Below are positions 7,223 through 15,312 of a stretch of DNA of 64,000 nucleotides, in pieces. Numbering within the stretch: the first letter of the stretch is position 1; every line of letters begins with the position of its first letter. The notes beneath the pieces are model-generated. The model saw only the letters and a list, made by a program, of their open reading frames with translations. It searched no databases and was not told the origin of the DNA. Position numbers and translations under genes: made by a program. Source of the DNA: Chloroflexales bacterium ZM16-3 (GTDB lineage Bacteria; Chloroflexota; Chloroflexia; Chloroflexales; Chloroflexaceae); NCBI GenBank assembly GCA_004138175.2, contig RYFE02000002.1:291392-355391 (forward strand). Reading direction: 5' to 3'.

Positions 7223-8446
7223 ATGAGCATCACCTTCCTGGAAGACGGCCACGCGGCGAGCCCTGCCGGGTGGGGGGCGGCGACGACGGCGTGCGGGATC
7301 AAGTACCAGGGCCGCGACGATCTGACGCTGCTGGTGAGCGAGCGGCCCTGTAGCGCGGCGGCGATCTTCACCACGAATCTGGTGAAGGCGGCCCCGCTGC
7401 GCTATGACATGGCCCTGATCGGGCGCAGCGCCGCTAGCCTGCGTGCGGTGGTGATCAACGCCGGGAACGCCAACGCCTGCACTGGCCCCGACGGCGAGGC
7501 GGCGGCGCTGGCTATGGCTCGCGCCACCGAGTCTGCCCTTGGCCTGCCTGTTGATACGGTATTCGTTATGTCAACAGGAACCATCGGCGTGCCCATGCCG
7601 GTCGAGAAGATCCTTGGCGGGATCACGGCGGCGGCCAAAGGGCTCGCCCCCGACAACGGCCCGGCGGCGGCCGCCGCGATCATGACCACCGACACCCGGC
7701 CCAAGCGCTGCGCCGCCCGCATCGATCTGCCCTCGGGCGGCGCGATCACCATCGGCGGCATGGCCAAGGGCGCCGGGATGATCCACCCGAACATGGCCAC
7801 GATGCTCGCCACCATCACCAGCGACGCCGCCGTGAGCCCCGATGTACTGGACGCGGCCCTGCGCGCCGCCGCAGACATCAGCTTCAACAGCATCAGCATC
7901 GACGGCGACACCAGCACGAACGACACCCTGCTGGTGATGACAAACGGCGCAGCTGGCAGCCCGCTGATTGACGACATGGATAGCCCCGATTACCAGGCAT
8001 TCATCGCCGGGCTGACCGCCGTCTGCCAGCGCCTGGCCAAGGAGGTGGTGCGCGACGGCGAGGGGGCCACCCGCTTTGTGACGATCACGGTGCGCGGGGC
8101 GACCAGCGATGCAGACGCGAAGCAGGCAGCCATGACTATCGCCAAGAGCCCGCTGGTGAAGACGGCGCTCTACGGGGCCGACCCGAACTGGGGCCGGGTA
8201 CTCTGCGCGATGGGCTACTCGGGCGCCGAGATCGACCCCGATAAGGTGCGGCTCTCCTTCGGCGGCATGCCCGTGCTCGACGGCGGCATGCCGCTGCCCT
8301 TCGACGAGGCCGCCGCCAGCGACCTGCTCAACGTCCCCGAGGTGACGATCGACGCCGACCTCGGCCTTGGCGAGGGCGAGGCGACGGTGTGGACCTGCGA
8401 TTTTGGACCGGAATACATTACGATCAACGCGGAGTACCGGACGTAA
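7223..8446 (+). CDS. argJ: Bifunctional ornithine acetyltransferase/N-acetylglutamate synthase
   Basis: 407 residues, the usual ArgJ length. The self-cleavage site is visible in KGAGMIHPNMATML (about residue 190), where the chain is cut before the Thr that becomes the alpha/beta-chain nucleophile. The oxyanion region VMSTGTIGVPMP and the C-terminus YITINAEYRT are also characteristic. ArgJ transfers acetyl from N-acetylornithine to glutamate in the cyclic arginine pathway. argH and a GNAT acetyltransferase lie downstream on the same strand, forming a loose arginine cluster. Confidence 0.96.
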   Translation: MSITFLEDGHAASPAGWGAATTACGIKYQGRDDLTLLVSERPCSAAAIFTTNLVKAAPLRYDMALIGRSAASLRAVVINAGNANACTGPDGEAAALAMARATESALGLPVDTVFVMSTGTIGVPMPVEKILGGITAAAKGLAPDNGPAAAAAIMTTDTRPKRCAARIDLPSGGAITIGGMAKGAGMIHPNMATMLATITSDAAVSPDVLDAALRAAADISFNSISIDGDTSTNDTLLVMTNGAAGSPLIDDMDSPDYQAFIAGLTAVCQRLAKEVVRDGEGATRFVTITVRGATSDADAKQAAMTIAKSPLVKTALYGADPNWGRVLCAMGYSGAEIDPDKVRLSFGGMPVLDGGMPLPFDEAAASDLLNVPEVTIDADLGLGEGEATVWTCDFGPEYITINAEYRT

Positions 8447-8448
8447 TG

Positions 8449-8536
8449 CCCCCACCCCCAGCCCCTCCCCCTCACGGGGGGAGGGGAGTCTGACTCCCCC
8501 TCTCCCCGTGAGGGGGAGGGGGCTGGGGGGTGAGGG
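8449..8536. repeat. Long GC-rich palindrome between genes
   Basis: A C-rich arm (ccccagcccctccccctcacgggg) meets a nearly exact G-rich reverse complement around a central GAGTCTGACTC. It starts three bases after argJ and ends before the nucleotidyltransferase gene. It may act as a transcription-ending hairpin but has no T-run. It is related to the shorter copy at 782-806. Confidence 0.7.
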
Positions 8537-8550
8537 CTCAGTGATACACC

Positions 8551-9300
8551 ATGGATCACCCCACCCGCATCCAGCTAGCCCGCGACCTTGCCGCGCGCCT
8601 TGCCGCAACCTACGGCGAGCGGATCGTCGTGGGCGGGGTGTACGGGTCGGCGGCGCGCGGCGACGACACCGAGTGGTCGGACTTAGACTTGCTATGTATC
8701 ACCAGGGGCGCGGGCGGGCCTGCCGGGCGCGCCTTCCTGTTCCAGGGCATCGCCGTGGGGCTGCACGTGCTGGATCATGCAGATCTTGAGCGACTGCTCA
8801 CCCGTCCCGGCCCGCGCTGGCCCTTCTGGATGGGCGTGCTCGACGTGCTGCAGCCGCTGGTGGGCGACCGGGCGCAGCCGGGGCGCTGGGTTGAACTGGG
8901 GCAGACTCCGAGCGAGGCGGCATTCCACGCCGCCCTGGAGGCCGAGCTCCCTGGGCTGGTCTTCGAGTCCTACGGGCGCATCCGCTCGTGCGCGGCCCGC
9001 CGCGACGAGCGTGACGCGCCGATCACCGCCTGCGAGGTGCTCTCCGAGATGCAGACGGCCCTCTGCCTGCTCAACCGGCGCTGGGTGACGCGCGACTACT
9101 ATGGAGGGCTAGAGCAGACCTTCAGCTTCCCGCTGCTGCCCGACGGCTACGGGCGGCTCGCCCCGCAGCTCTGGGAGGCCCACGAGCTGAACGAGATCGT
9201 GACGGCGGCGGGAACTCTGGTGGCCGGCTACTGGCGCCTGATCACCGCATGCGGGCTGAACGTGCCCAACTACCAGCGGGTCGATGACATCCCGCTGTAA
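8551..9300 (+). CDS. Nucleotidyltransferase-domain protein
   Basis: 249 residues. GGVYGSAARGDDTEWSDLDLL is the polymerase-beta-type nucleotidyltransferase signature (GSxxRG ... SDxD), with the metal-binding aspartates at about residues 46 and 48. The length and helical C-terminal domain resemble kanamycin-nucleotidyltransferase-like proteins, which modify small molecules, rather than the short MNT antitoxins. No HEPN partner gene is adjacent. It lies between argJ and argH with no obvious link to arginine synthesis. Substrate unknown. Confidence 0.8.
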   Translation: MDHPTRIQLARDLAARLAATYGERIVVGGVYGSAARGDDTEWSDLDLLCITRGAGGPAGRAFLFQGIAVGLHVLDHADLERLLTRPGPRWPFWMGVLDVLQPLVGDRAQPGRWVELGQTPSEAAFHAALEAELPGLVFESYGRIRSCAARRDERDAPITACEVLSEMQTALCLLNRRWVTRDYYGGLEQTFSFPLLPDGYGRLAPQLWEAHELNEIVTAAGTLVAGYWRLITACGLNVPNYQRVDDIPL

Positions 9301-9356
9301 GCCTGGGGCAGCACCCCATGCGCATTAAGTTTAGGGCTGCCGCCCTAAAAGCTGGT

Positions 9357-9407
9357 GTTGTTTTGGCCAAAATGGCCAGCTTCGCTGGCCATTTTGGCCA
9401 AAACAAC
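9357..9407. repeat. 51-base perfect palindrome
   Basis: A 24-base arm beginning GTTGTTTTGGCCAAAATGG, a three-base loop TTC, then its exact reverse complement. It lies in the 246-base gap ahead of argH. It could fold into a very stable hairpin and end transcription from the gene before it. It may equally be a dispersed element. Confidence 0.75.
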
Positions 9408-9546
9408 AAGAAATTTCGGGGAGCCCGGAGCTTACCTTGATGCACATGGGGCAGCACCTCAAAAGAATCTTGTGGGGGCGACAAAGCCGCCCCCACACCC
9501 CCACCGGCAGGTGGCATTGATAGGCATAGTAAGAGGGTGAGGAAGG

Positions 9547-10926
9547 ATGAACCATAAACTCTGGGGGGGGCGCTTCAGCGCGCCAACGGCCGAGGACATG
9601 GCGCTGTACAACGACTCGTTCCGCTACGACGTGCGGCTGGCCGAGTGCGACATCGTCGGCAGCATCGCATGGGCTAGCGCGCTGGAGGAGGCCAGGCTGA
9701 TCAGCCCCGACGAGCGCGAACAGCTTGTGCAGGGGCTGGGGCTGGTGCGCATGGAGTTCGCCGACGGTCGCTTTGTGACCCAGCCCAGCGACGAGGATGT
9801 CCACACCGCCGTCGAGCGTCGGCTGGGCGAGCTGGTGGGAGATGTGGCCCTCAAGCTGCACACCGGGCGCTCGCGCAACGATCAGGTGGCCACCGACATG
9901 CGCCTCTTCGCCATCGGCGCGGCCCGCCTAGTCGGCGACCGGCTCCAGGGGCTGCAGCTGGCCCTGCTCGGCCAGGCCGAGCGGCACGTCGACACGGTGA
10001 TGCCGGGCTACACCCACCTCCAGCGCGCCCAGCCGATCACCTTCGGCCACTGGTGCCTGGCGTACGTAGAGATGCTTGAGCGCGACCGGCACCGCGTCGA
10101 GGATGCGATCGCCCGCGCGCGCACCCTGCCCCTGGGAGCCGGTGCGCTGGCAGGCAACTCGCTGGGCGTCGAGCGCGAGCGGCTCACCGAGCTGCTCGAC
10201 GAGTTCGACGCCGTGGCGGGCAACTCGCTCGACGCCGTCTCCGACCGCGACTTCGTGGCCGAGCTGCTCTTCGCCTTCGCCCTGACCGGCATCCATCTGA
10301 GTCGACTGGCCGAGGACATGGTGCTCTACAGCAGCGCCGAGTTCGGATTTATCGAACTTGCGGACGAGTACAGCACGGGCTCAAGCATCATGCCGCAGAA
10401 GAAGAACCCTGATAGCATGGAGCTTCTGCGCGGCAAGAGCGGACGCCTGATCGGCAACCTGGTGGGGCTGCTGACCACCCTCAAGGGCCTGCCCATGACC
10501 TACAACAAGGACATGCAGGAGGACAAGGAGCCCTTCTTCGACAGCCTCGACACGCTTGATCTGGGGCTGCGGGTGGCGGCGGCGGCGGTGGATACGATGG
10601 AGGCGAACCCCGCGCGCATGCGCGCATCCCTCGACGACGCGATGCTCGCCACCGACCTAGCCGACGAGCTGGTGCGGCTAGGCGTGCCCTTCCGCGAGGC
10701 CCACGGCAAGGTAGGCCGCCTGGTGCGCCGGGGGATTGAGCTGCGCCTGCCCCTGCGCGAGCTGCCCCTAGCCGAGTACCAGGCCGTGCAGCCAAACTTC
10801 GACGAGGGCGTCTACGCGATCTTCGACTTCGCCCGCAGCGTGGCCCGTAAGGATAGCCTGGGCGGTACCGCGCCCCAGCGTGTGAGTGAGCAGTGCGCCC
10901 GCTGGCGGGACCTGCTTGAGAGCTAG
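9547..10926 (+). CDS. argH: Argininosuccinate lyase
   Basis: 459 residues, standard ArgH length. The fumarase/aspartase superfamily signature is present as GSSIMPQKKNPD (about residue 280), with the catalytic-serine loop. LHTGRSRNDQVATDMRL near residue 105 and GYTHLQRAQP near residue 155 are the other two conserved regions. The enzyme splits argininosuccinate into arginine and fumarate, the last arginine step. A GAGGAAGG sequence sits directly before the ATG. A heptad repeat follows the stop codon and separates it from the acetyltransferase gene. Confidence 0.97.
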   Translation: MNHKLWGGRFSAPTAEDMALYNDSFRYDVRLAECDIVGSIAWASALEEARLISPDEREQLVQGLGLVRMEFADGRFVTQPSDEDVHTAVERRLGELVGDVALKLHTGRSRNDQVATDMRLFAIGAARLVGDRLQGLQLALLGQAERHVDTVMPGYTHLQRAQPITFGHWCLAYVEMLERDRHRVEDAIARARTLPLGAGALAGNSLGVERERLTELLDEFDAVAGNSLDAVSDRDFVAELLFAFALTGIHLSRLAEDMVLYSSAEFGFIELADEYSTGSSIMPQKKNPDSMELLRGKSGRLIGNLVGLLTTLKGLPMTYNKDMQEDKEPFFDSLDTLDLGLRVAAAAVDTMEANPARMRASLDDAMLATDLADELVRLGVPFREAHGKVGRLVRRGIELRLPLRELPLAEYQAVQPNFDEGVYAIFDFARSVARKDSLGGTAPQRVSEQCARWRDLLES

Positions 10927-10930
10927 GAGG

Positions 10931-10984
10931 AATGTTGAATGTTGAATGCTGAATTCCGCACATTCAACACTCAACACTCAACAC
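10931..10984. repeat. Heptanucleotide tandem repeat, paired inverted blocks
   Basis: Copies of GTTGAAT are followed by inverted copies (ATTCAAC, ACTCAAC), making a hairpin of 7-bp units between argH and the acetyltransferase gene. It belongs to the group of heptad repeats seen at gene edges throughout this window. Confidence 0.75.
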
Positions 10985-11017
10985 CCGTCATAGGAGAGTC
11001 GTCGAAAGGCCATATTC

Positions 11018-11572
11018 ATGCCACAGTCCTTGCTGCTCTACAGCCCGCCCGTCTCGCTGCCCCGGCTCCATGCGCATCCCAACGCCGAGGTTGTCGTGCG
11101 CCGCGCCCGTGTGGGCGACGTGCCCCGGCTCTACGAGATCATCAACTACTACGCGGCGCGGGGCGATATGCTGCCCAAGACGATGGACCAGCTCTACAAC
11201 CGCGTGCGCTCGGTGAATGTGGCCGTGGCCGACGACGAGGTGGTGGGCTGTGCGGGGCTGCATATCACATGGGCCGACCTTGCCGAGGTGGTGAGCGTGG
11301 CTGTGCACCCAGACTTCCAGGGCACCGGGCTGGGGCGGCGGCTGGTTGATCCGCTCTTCGACGAGGCCCGCGAGCTCGGCATCCCGACGATCTTCACCCT
11401 CACCCTTCAGATGGGCTTCTTCAGCCACCTGGGCTTCCACGAGGTGCCCAAGATCCACCTCCCGCATAAGATCTGGCAGGACTGTAAGACGTGCTTCAAG
11501 CAGGAACGCTGCGACGAGATCGCCATGGTGCGCGAGGTTGTTGTAGGCCGGGATGATATTCTGGAAAGCTGA
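11018..11572 (+). CDS. GNAT acetyltransferase, probable N-acetylglutamate synthase (short ArgA type)
   Basis: 184 residues. A GNAT fold is shown by VVRRARVGDVPRLYEIIN at the start, VVSVAVHPDFQGTGLGRRL (acetyl-CoA loop, Q/RxxGxG/A) near residue 95 and GFFSHLGFHEVPK near residue 140. The C-terminal CKTCFKQERCDE and the FxxLGF segment resemble the stand-alone short N-acetylglutamate synthases that start arginine synthesis. Position after argJ and argH supports this. Whether it supplies or only tops up acetylglutamate beside ArgJ is not visible. Confidence 0.85.
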   Translation: MPQSLLLYSPPVSLPRLHAHPNAEVVVRRARVGDVPRLYEIINYYAARGDMLPKTMDQLYNRVRSVNVAVADDEVVGCAGLHITWADLAEVVSVAVHPDFQGTGLGRRLVDPLFDEARELGIPTIFTLTLQMGFFSHLGFHEVPKIHLPHKIWQDCKTCFKQERCDEIAMVREVVVGRDDILES

Positions 11573-11691
11573 GGGATTCTATTCTGGAAGGCTCTAAGGG
11601 CTTGGTTTGTCACTACGATTCCTCGTAGTCGAATTGCTTAGCAAAGCTCTGGAGAAGTATCGACTGTAAGCTATTTTCGCAATACCGCAGA

Positions 11692-11780
11692 AGTAACGCT
11701 GTGAGGCGTCCTGTCATTCTGAGCGAAGCGAAGAATCCCGGCCGGGACCCTTCGCTTCGCTCAGGGTGACAGCGTTACTT
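11692..11780. repeat. Large imperfect palindrome next to the insertion sequence
   Basis: Arms AAGTAACGCTGT...TGTCAttCTGAGCGAAGCGAAG and CTTCGCTTCGCTCAGggTGACA...GCGTTACTT surround a short centre (CCCGGCCGGG). It overlaps a second, solitary copy of the insertion-sequence left end (near 11680-11705) and contains the dispersed repeat also seen at 2596-2626. Confidence 0.7.
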
Positions 11781-11800
11781 ATGCTCTATTGCCTATTTTC

Positions 11801-13604
11801 GCAATACCGCAAAAGTCGCCCTGTGAGGGAACGGATCATCTACCATCCGGAACTGTCCACCTGCCTGGTCTGCGGAGGCCCGCTGATGCTCGCCAACTAC
11901 GTGCTTGGGGATAAAACGGTGCAAACCCTGACGGCGGTCGTGTCGGTCGCGAGCCGTCCGGCATTCTGTGCCGACCCGCAGTGTGCCGGGGCCAGCATGC
12001 GGCTGCGTTCGGTGGCCGGGCAACAGGTGGCCCTGCCCCACACGACCTATGGCTATGACGTGGTGGTGCGGATCGGCTGGCAGCGCCAGACGCGCTGCGC
12101 CACCTATGCCGCGATCCACGCCGACCTGACCCCGCAGATCCCGATTGCGGAGTCGCAGGTGCGCCACCTCTATCAGCACACCTACCTCCCCTTGCTGGCC
12201 TGTCACGAACGGCAGCAGACCGAACATCTGACCCAGGCGGCAGAACAGCATGGGGGACTGGTGATCGCCCTCGATGGCCTCGCCCCGGAAGGTGGGGAGC
12301 CACAACGGTGGTGCATCCGCGAGGTGCTCACCGGCCTGGTGCTGCGCAGTGGCTGGTTGAGCCGCCAGGATCAGGCGACGTTCGAGGGCTTCGTGCAGCC
12401 GCTGCGCGATTTCCCCTGGCCGATTCGGGCCATCGTCAGCGATAAACAGCGCGGCCTGGTGCCCGCGCTCGCGACCGTGCTGGCCACCACCCCGCATCAG
12501 TTCTGCCAGACCCACTATCTGCGCAATCTGGCCGACCCGCTGGCGGCAACCGACTCGGCGCTGACCGTCACCCTGCGTCAGGCCGTCCGCGCGGAACTTG
12601 GGCCGTTGCTGCGCGCCGATCAGCCGCCTGACCCGACCCAACCGGGCGTCTTGACGATGACCGGGCTGCTGGAGGGCACCGCTCCGGTCACGGAGTCCCC
12701 CCCTGCTCCTGGCGACGCACCCGCACCACCGGCGGTCGAACCCGCCTGCCCGCTGCCCGCAGCAACGGACACCGCCCCGGTTCCGCTGGCATCCTGTGCC
12801 CACCACGCCCAGATCGCCGCCGATGTGGTCACACAGCTGCTCCGCCGGACGCGCTATCTGCTGACGCTCAAAGGGCGTCCGCCGCTGCGTCTGGCCGGGG
12901 TCGAAACCTACGCCGGGCTGCAGGAGGTGCTGGCCCGAAGCCGTCGGTTGCTGGCCCATCGGGACGACCCGCAGCTGACTCGCCTCGTGCGTGGGCTGGA
13001 GGATGCGCTGGCATCGGTGGCCCCCACGGTGGCGGAGGTGCAGATCGGGGCCACCTGGATGGCGCGCATCACCACGATCTTGTCCGCCGCAGCCGAACCT
13101 GCCCCGACGGCCACGCAGGTGGCCCAGCAGTTGCAGGACTATCGCGACGAGCTGGAAGCGGATGTGACCGTGACCGCCCCACGGCTGGTGGCATTCCGCC
13201 AGCATCTGCGGAAGGTCAGCCGGAGCTATTGGCCGGGGTTGTTTCATTGCTACGACCACGTCGACATTCCGCGCACGAATAATGGCATGGAAAGCCTCTT
13301 TCGGGATACGCAACGTCGGCTCCTGCGCACCACGGGCCAGAAAGGGCGCACCCGGCGCATCGTGCATCGGAGCGGGGCGTGGGAGGTGCTGTCACATCCG
13401 CCGACCGAAGCGGCGAGCCTGGAGGCCCTGCGACCGATTGCCCTGGCCGACCTTGCCGACGAGCGACGGCGGATGCGCCAGCATGCCGAACGTTTCCGGC
13501 TCCATACTCGTTCGCCGCGCCAGACAACCGCCCAACTTGACCGCTTGGAACAGCAATGGTTGGCCCTGCCCCCAACCACGACAGGGTGAGTTTTGCGGTA
13601 TTGC
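11801..13604 (+). mobile_element. Insertion sequence, 1804 bp, with 24-bp terminal inverted repeats
   Basis: The left end reads GCAATACCGCAAAAgTCgCC and the right end is its reverse complement with two differences over 24 bases. One transposase fills the element. Another partial left end (GCAATACCGCagAAGTaaCG) lies about 125 bases upstream, separated by a palindromic repeat, so an older end was probably disrupted and duplicated. I could not define a target-site duplication with confidence. Confidence 0.85.
11823..13589 (+). CDS. DDE-type transposase, family not assigned
   Basis: About 588 residues from a GTG at 11823, chosen because the upstream in-frame ATGs (11766, 11781) lie outside the terminal repeat. 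A zinc-ribbon-like N-terminus (CLVCGGPL ... CADPQC) is followed by a core with candidate catalytic residues: ALDGL (about 163), IVSDKQRG (about 220) and the Glu in TNNGMESLFRD (about 496). A proline-rich low-complexity insertion interrupts the core. The reading frame is intact, so the element may still move. I do not recognise the IS family with certainty. Confidence 0.85.
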   Translation: MRERIIYHPELSTCLVCGGPLMLANYVLGDKTVQTLTAVVSVASRPAFCADPQCAGASMRLRSVAGQQVALPHTTYGYDVVVRIGWQRQTRCATYAAIHADLTPQIPIAESQVRHLYQHTYLPLLACHERQQTEHLTQAAEQHGGLVIALDGLAPEGGEPQRWCIREVLTGLVLRSGWLSRQDQATFEGFVQPLRDFPWPIRAIVSDKQRGLVPALATVLATTPHQFCQTHYLRNLADPLAATDSALTVTLRQAVRAELGPLLRADQPPDPTQPGVLTMTGLLEGTAPVTESPPAPGDAPAPPAVEPACPLPAATDTAPVPLASCAHHAQIAADVVTQLLRRTRYLLTLKGRPPLRLAGVETYAGLQEVLARSRRLLAHRDDPQLTRLVRGLEDALASVAPTVAEVQIGATWMARITTILSAAAEPAPTATQVAQQLQDYRDELEADVTVTAPRLVAFRQHLRKVSRSYWPGLFHCYDHVDIPRTNNGMESLFRDTQRRLLRTTGQKGRTRRIVHRSGAWEVLSHPPTEAASLEALRPIALADLADERRRMRQHAERFRLHTRSPRQTTAQLDRLEQQWLALPPTTTG

Positions 13605-13623
13605 CCTTTTACCTTTTACCTTC

Positions 13624-15111
13624 CTAGCAGGTCTGGTTCGTCATCAGCTTACATCGGTTGAAGAGCAGGTCGTAGAGCCTGCCGATCACCTGGCCGGGCA
13701 CCTCGACAAACTGGTAGTAGAGCATCCGATCCCAGATCAGCCCCGTGCGGAACCCCTCGGCCCTGCGCACGATCGTCCACTGGGCGATCAGCCCCACATT
13801 CCAGTAGATCAGCAGCAGCGAGACAAGCACGAGAGGCCAGACTCCCACCCGTTGGCGCAGCCATTCGACGAGGGCGGCCAGGCCGAGCACAATGATCGGG
13901 GTGCATTCGATCAGGCGGCGGAAGCCGAACGAGCCGCTCAGGTGCCATGTGGTGCCAAATGCGCCGTTGATGTAGGTCTGGGCGAGGAAGGCGGCCATGA
14001 GCATCCCGGCCAGGGCCATGTCGCGGCGGGCAAGCCAGAGCAGGCCGAGCATGCCGATTGCCAGCACCGGGCTCCAGAGGAAGGCGCCGTGGGCCGGGTC
14101 GATCAGCGTGTCGAAGAAATGCGGGCTGGCCCAGTTGAGCTTGCCGGCCACTGTCGATGAGGGGCCGGGCCTGCCGTTAAGGATCTCGTAGGCCAGCAGC
14201 TGCGGGATGACCGTCAGCACTATGGCGCCCAGGAATGCCTGGTGGCGCAGCAGCAGCCACCCCGCACGCAGCCAGTCTCTGCGGCGGAGCAGGGCAGCAT
14301 ACTGCATGATCGCCTCTAGGGCAGGGATGATCAGCAGCAGGCCCATCTGCTCGCGGGTCATCACCATCAGGCCGCCGATCAGCCCGAGCAGCAGCCACTC
14401 GCCAATCCCCCGCTCGCGCTCGCGCCCGCGCGCCCACACCGTCAGGAAGAGCGCAAAGAGGAAGAACCCGTTCGCGTGCGACCAGGGCATCACGATGTAT
14501 GTGTAGAACACCAGGGGCGAGGCTAGAAAGACCGTCAGGGTCGCCAGGGATGCGGCGAAGTCGCTCACATAGCGCCGGGCGAGGCGGTAGGTGAGCTGGA
14601 GGCCGATCAGGCAGTAGAGGGCCGACAGATAGCAGGCGGCCATAATATAGGGGCGGCTGTAGCCGTCCCTGGGGATCGCCGCGCCAGATGCGTTCGCGAT
14701 CATCACCCCCAGGTCTGCCAGGACAAAGCCGGGCGACCAGAGGATGGCCGAGCCGACCGGGGCGACATTGCGGAGCAGCCCGGTGGTCGGGTTCGGGTTG
14801 ACGGCGTCCTCGCGCAGCAGCGCGTTGGCGACAGCCTCATCGCCAAAGCGTCGGCCCTCCTCGGCGAAGTGCGTATACTCATTACGAAAGTCCAGGTCGT
14901 GATCGAAGTAGACAGAGCGGAGGTAAGAATAGTACTGCACCTCATCGCTCAGGGCGACGCGGGGCACGGCGAGGGGCAGCAAGATCACGAAGCAGATGAG
15001 GATCGCCCAGGGGCCAAGGTCGTTGGCCGTCAGCCAAGCCCGCAGCTGCCTCGCAGGCGAGCGCCGCCCCGACGCGGCAGACGGAGCCGTGTGGTCAAGG
15101 GACATAGTCAA
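13624..15111 (-). CDS. Multi-pass membrane glycosyltransferase-like protein (GT39/ArnT-like)
   Basis: 495 residues with about ten membrane helices. The first external loop carries SDEVQYYSYLRSVYFDHDLDF, where the acidic residues correspond to the catalytic loop of polyprenyl-phosphate-dependent GT-C enzymes. Such proteins move a sugar from a lipid carrier to a glycan or protein outside the cell. It is the 3'-most gene of a minus-strand run of envelope genes, next to the insertion sequence. Donor and acceptor are unknown. Confidence 0.7.
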   Translation of the reverse strand: MTMSLDHTAPSAASGRRSPARQLRAWLTANDLGPWAILICFVILLPLAVPRVALSDEVQYYSYLRSVYFDHDLDFRNEYTHFAEEGRRFGDEAVANALLREDAVNPNPTTGLLRNVAPVGSAILWSPGFVLADLGVMIANASGAAIPRDGYSRPYIMAACYLSALYCLIGLQLTYRLARRYVSDFAASLATLTVFLASPLVFYTYIVMPWSHANGFFLFALFLTVWARGRERERGIGEWLLLGLIGGLMVMTREQMGLLLIIPALEAIMQYAALLRRRDWLRAGWLLLRHQAFLGAIVLTVIPQLLAYEILNGRPGPSSTVAGKLNWASPHFFDTLIDPAHGAFLWSPVLAIGMLGLLWLARRDMALAGMLMAAFLAQTYINGAFGTTWHLSGSFGFRRLIECTPIIVLGLAALVEWLRQRVGVWPLVLVSLLLIYWNVGLIAQWTIVRRAEGFRTGLIWDRMLYYQFVEVPGQVIGRLYDLLFNRCKLMTNQTC

Positions 15112-15312
15112 GAAACCTCAAAGGCTACGGGTAGGGGCGCACCAGCAGCACCGGCTGCGCTGATGAGTGCGATCAGCGCCCACCAACGATAGCGCTGCAT
15201 CCAAAACGCCATACAGGTAGCGTGTCCTCTGTTCGCAGGTACGAAAGAGCGGGTGGAGGCATAGTTCATTGCCTCCACCCGTCGTTACGTTAGCGATATA
15301 ACTGGTGCAGGC

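Noticed and set aside
8551..9300. MNT/HEPN toxin-antitoxin pair
   Set aside because: The nucleotidyltransferase is too long for an MNT antitoxin and no HEPN gene is adjacent.
11793..13367. Long antisense frame (524 codons) opposite the transposase
   Set aside because: High GC gives open antisense frames. The plus-strand product has zinc-ribbon and DDE features within matching terminal repeats.
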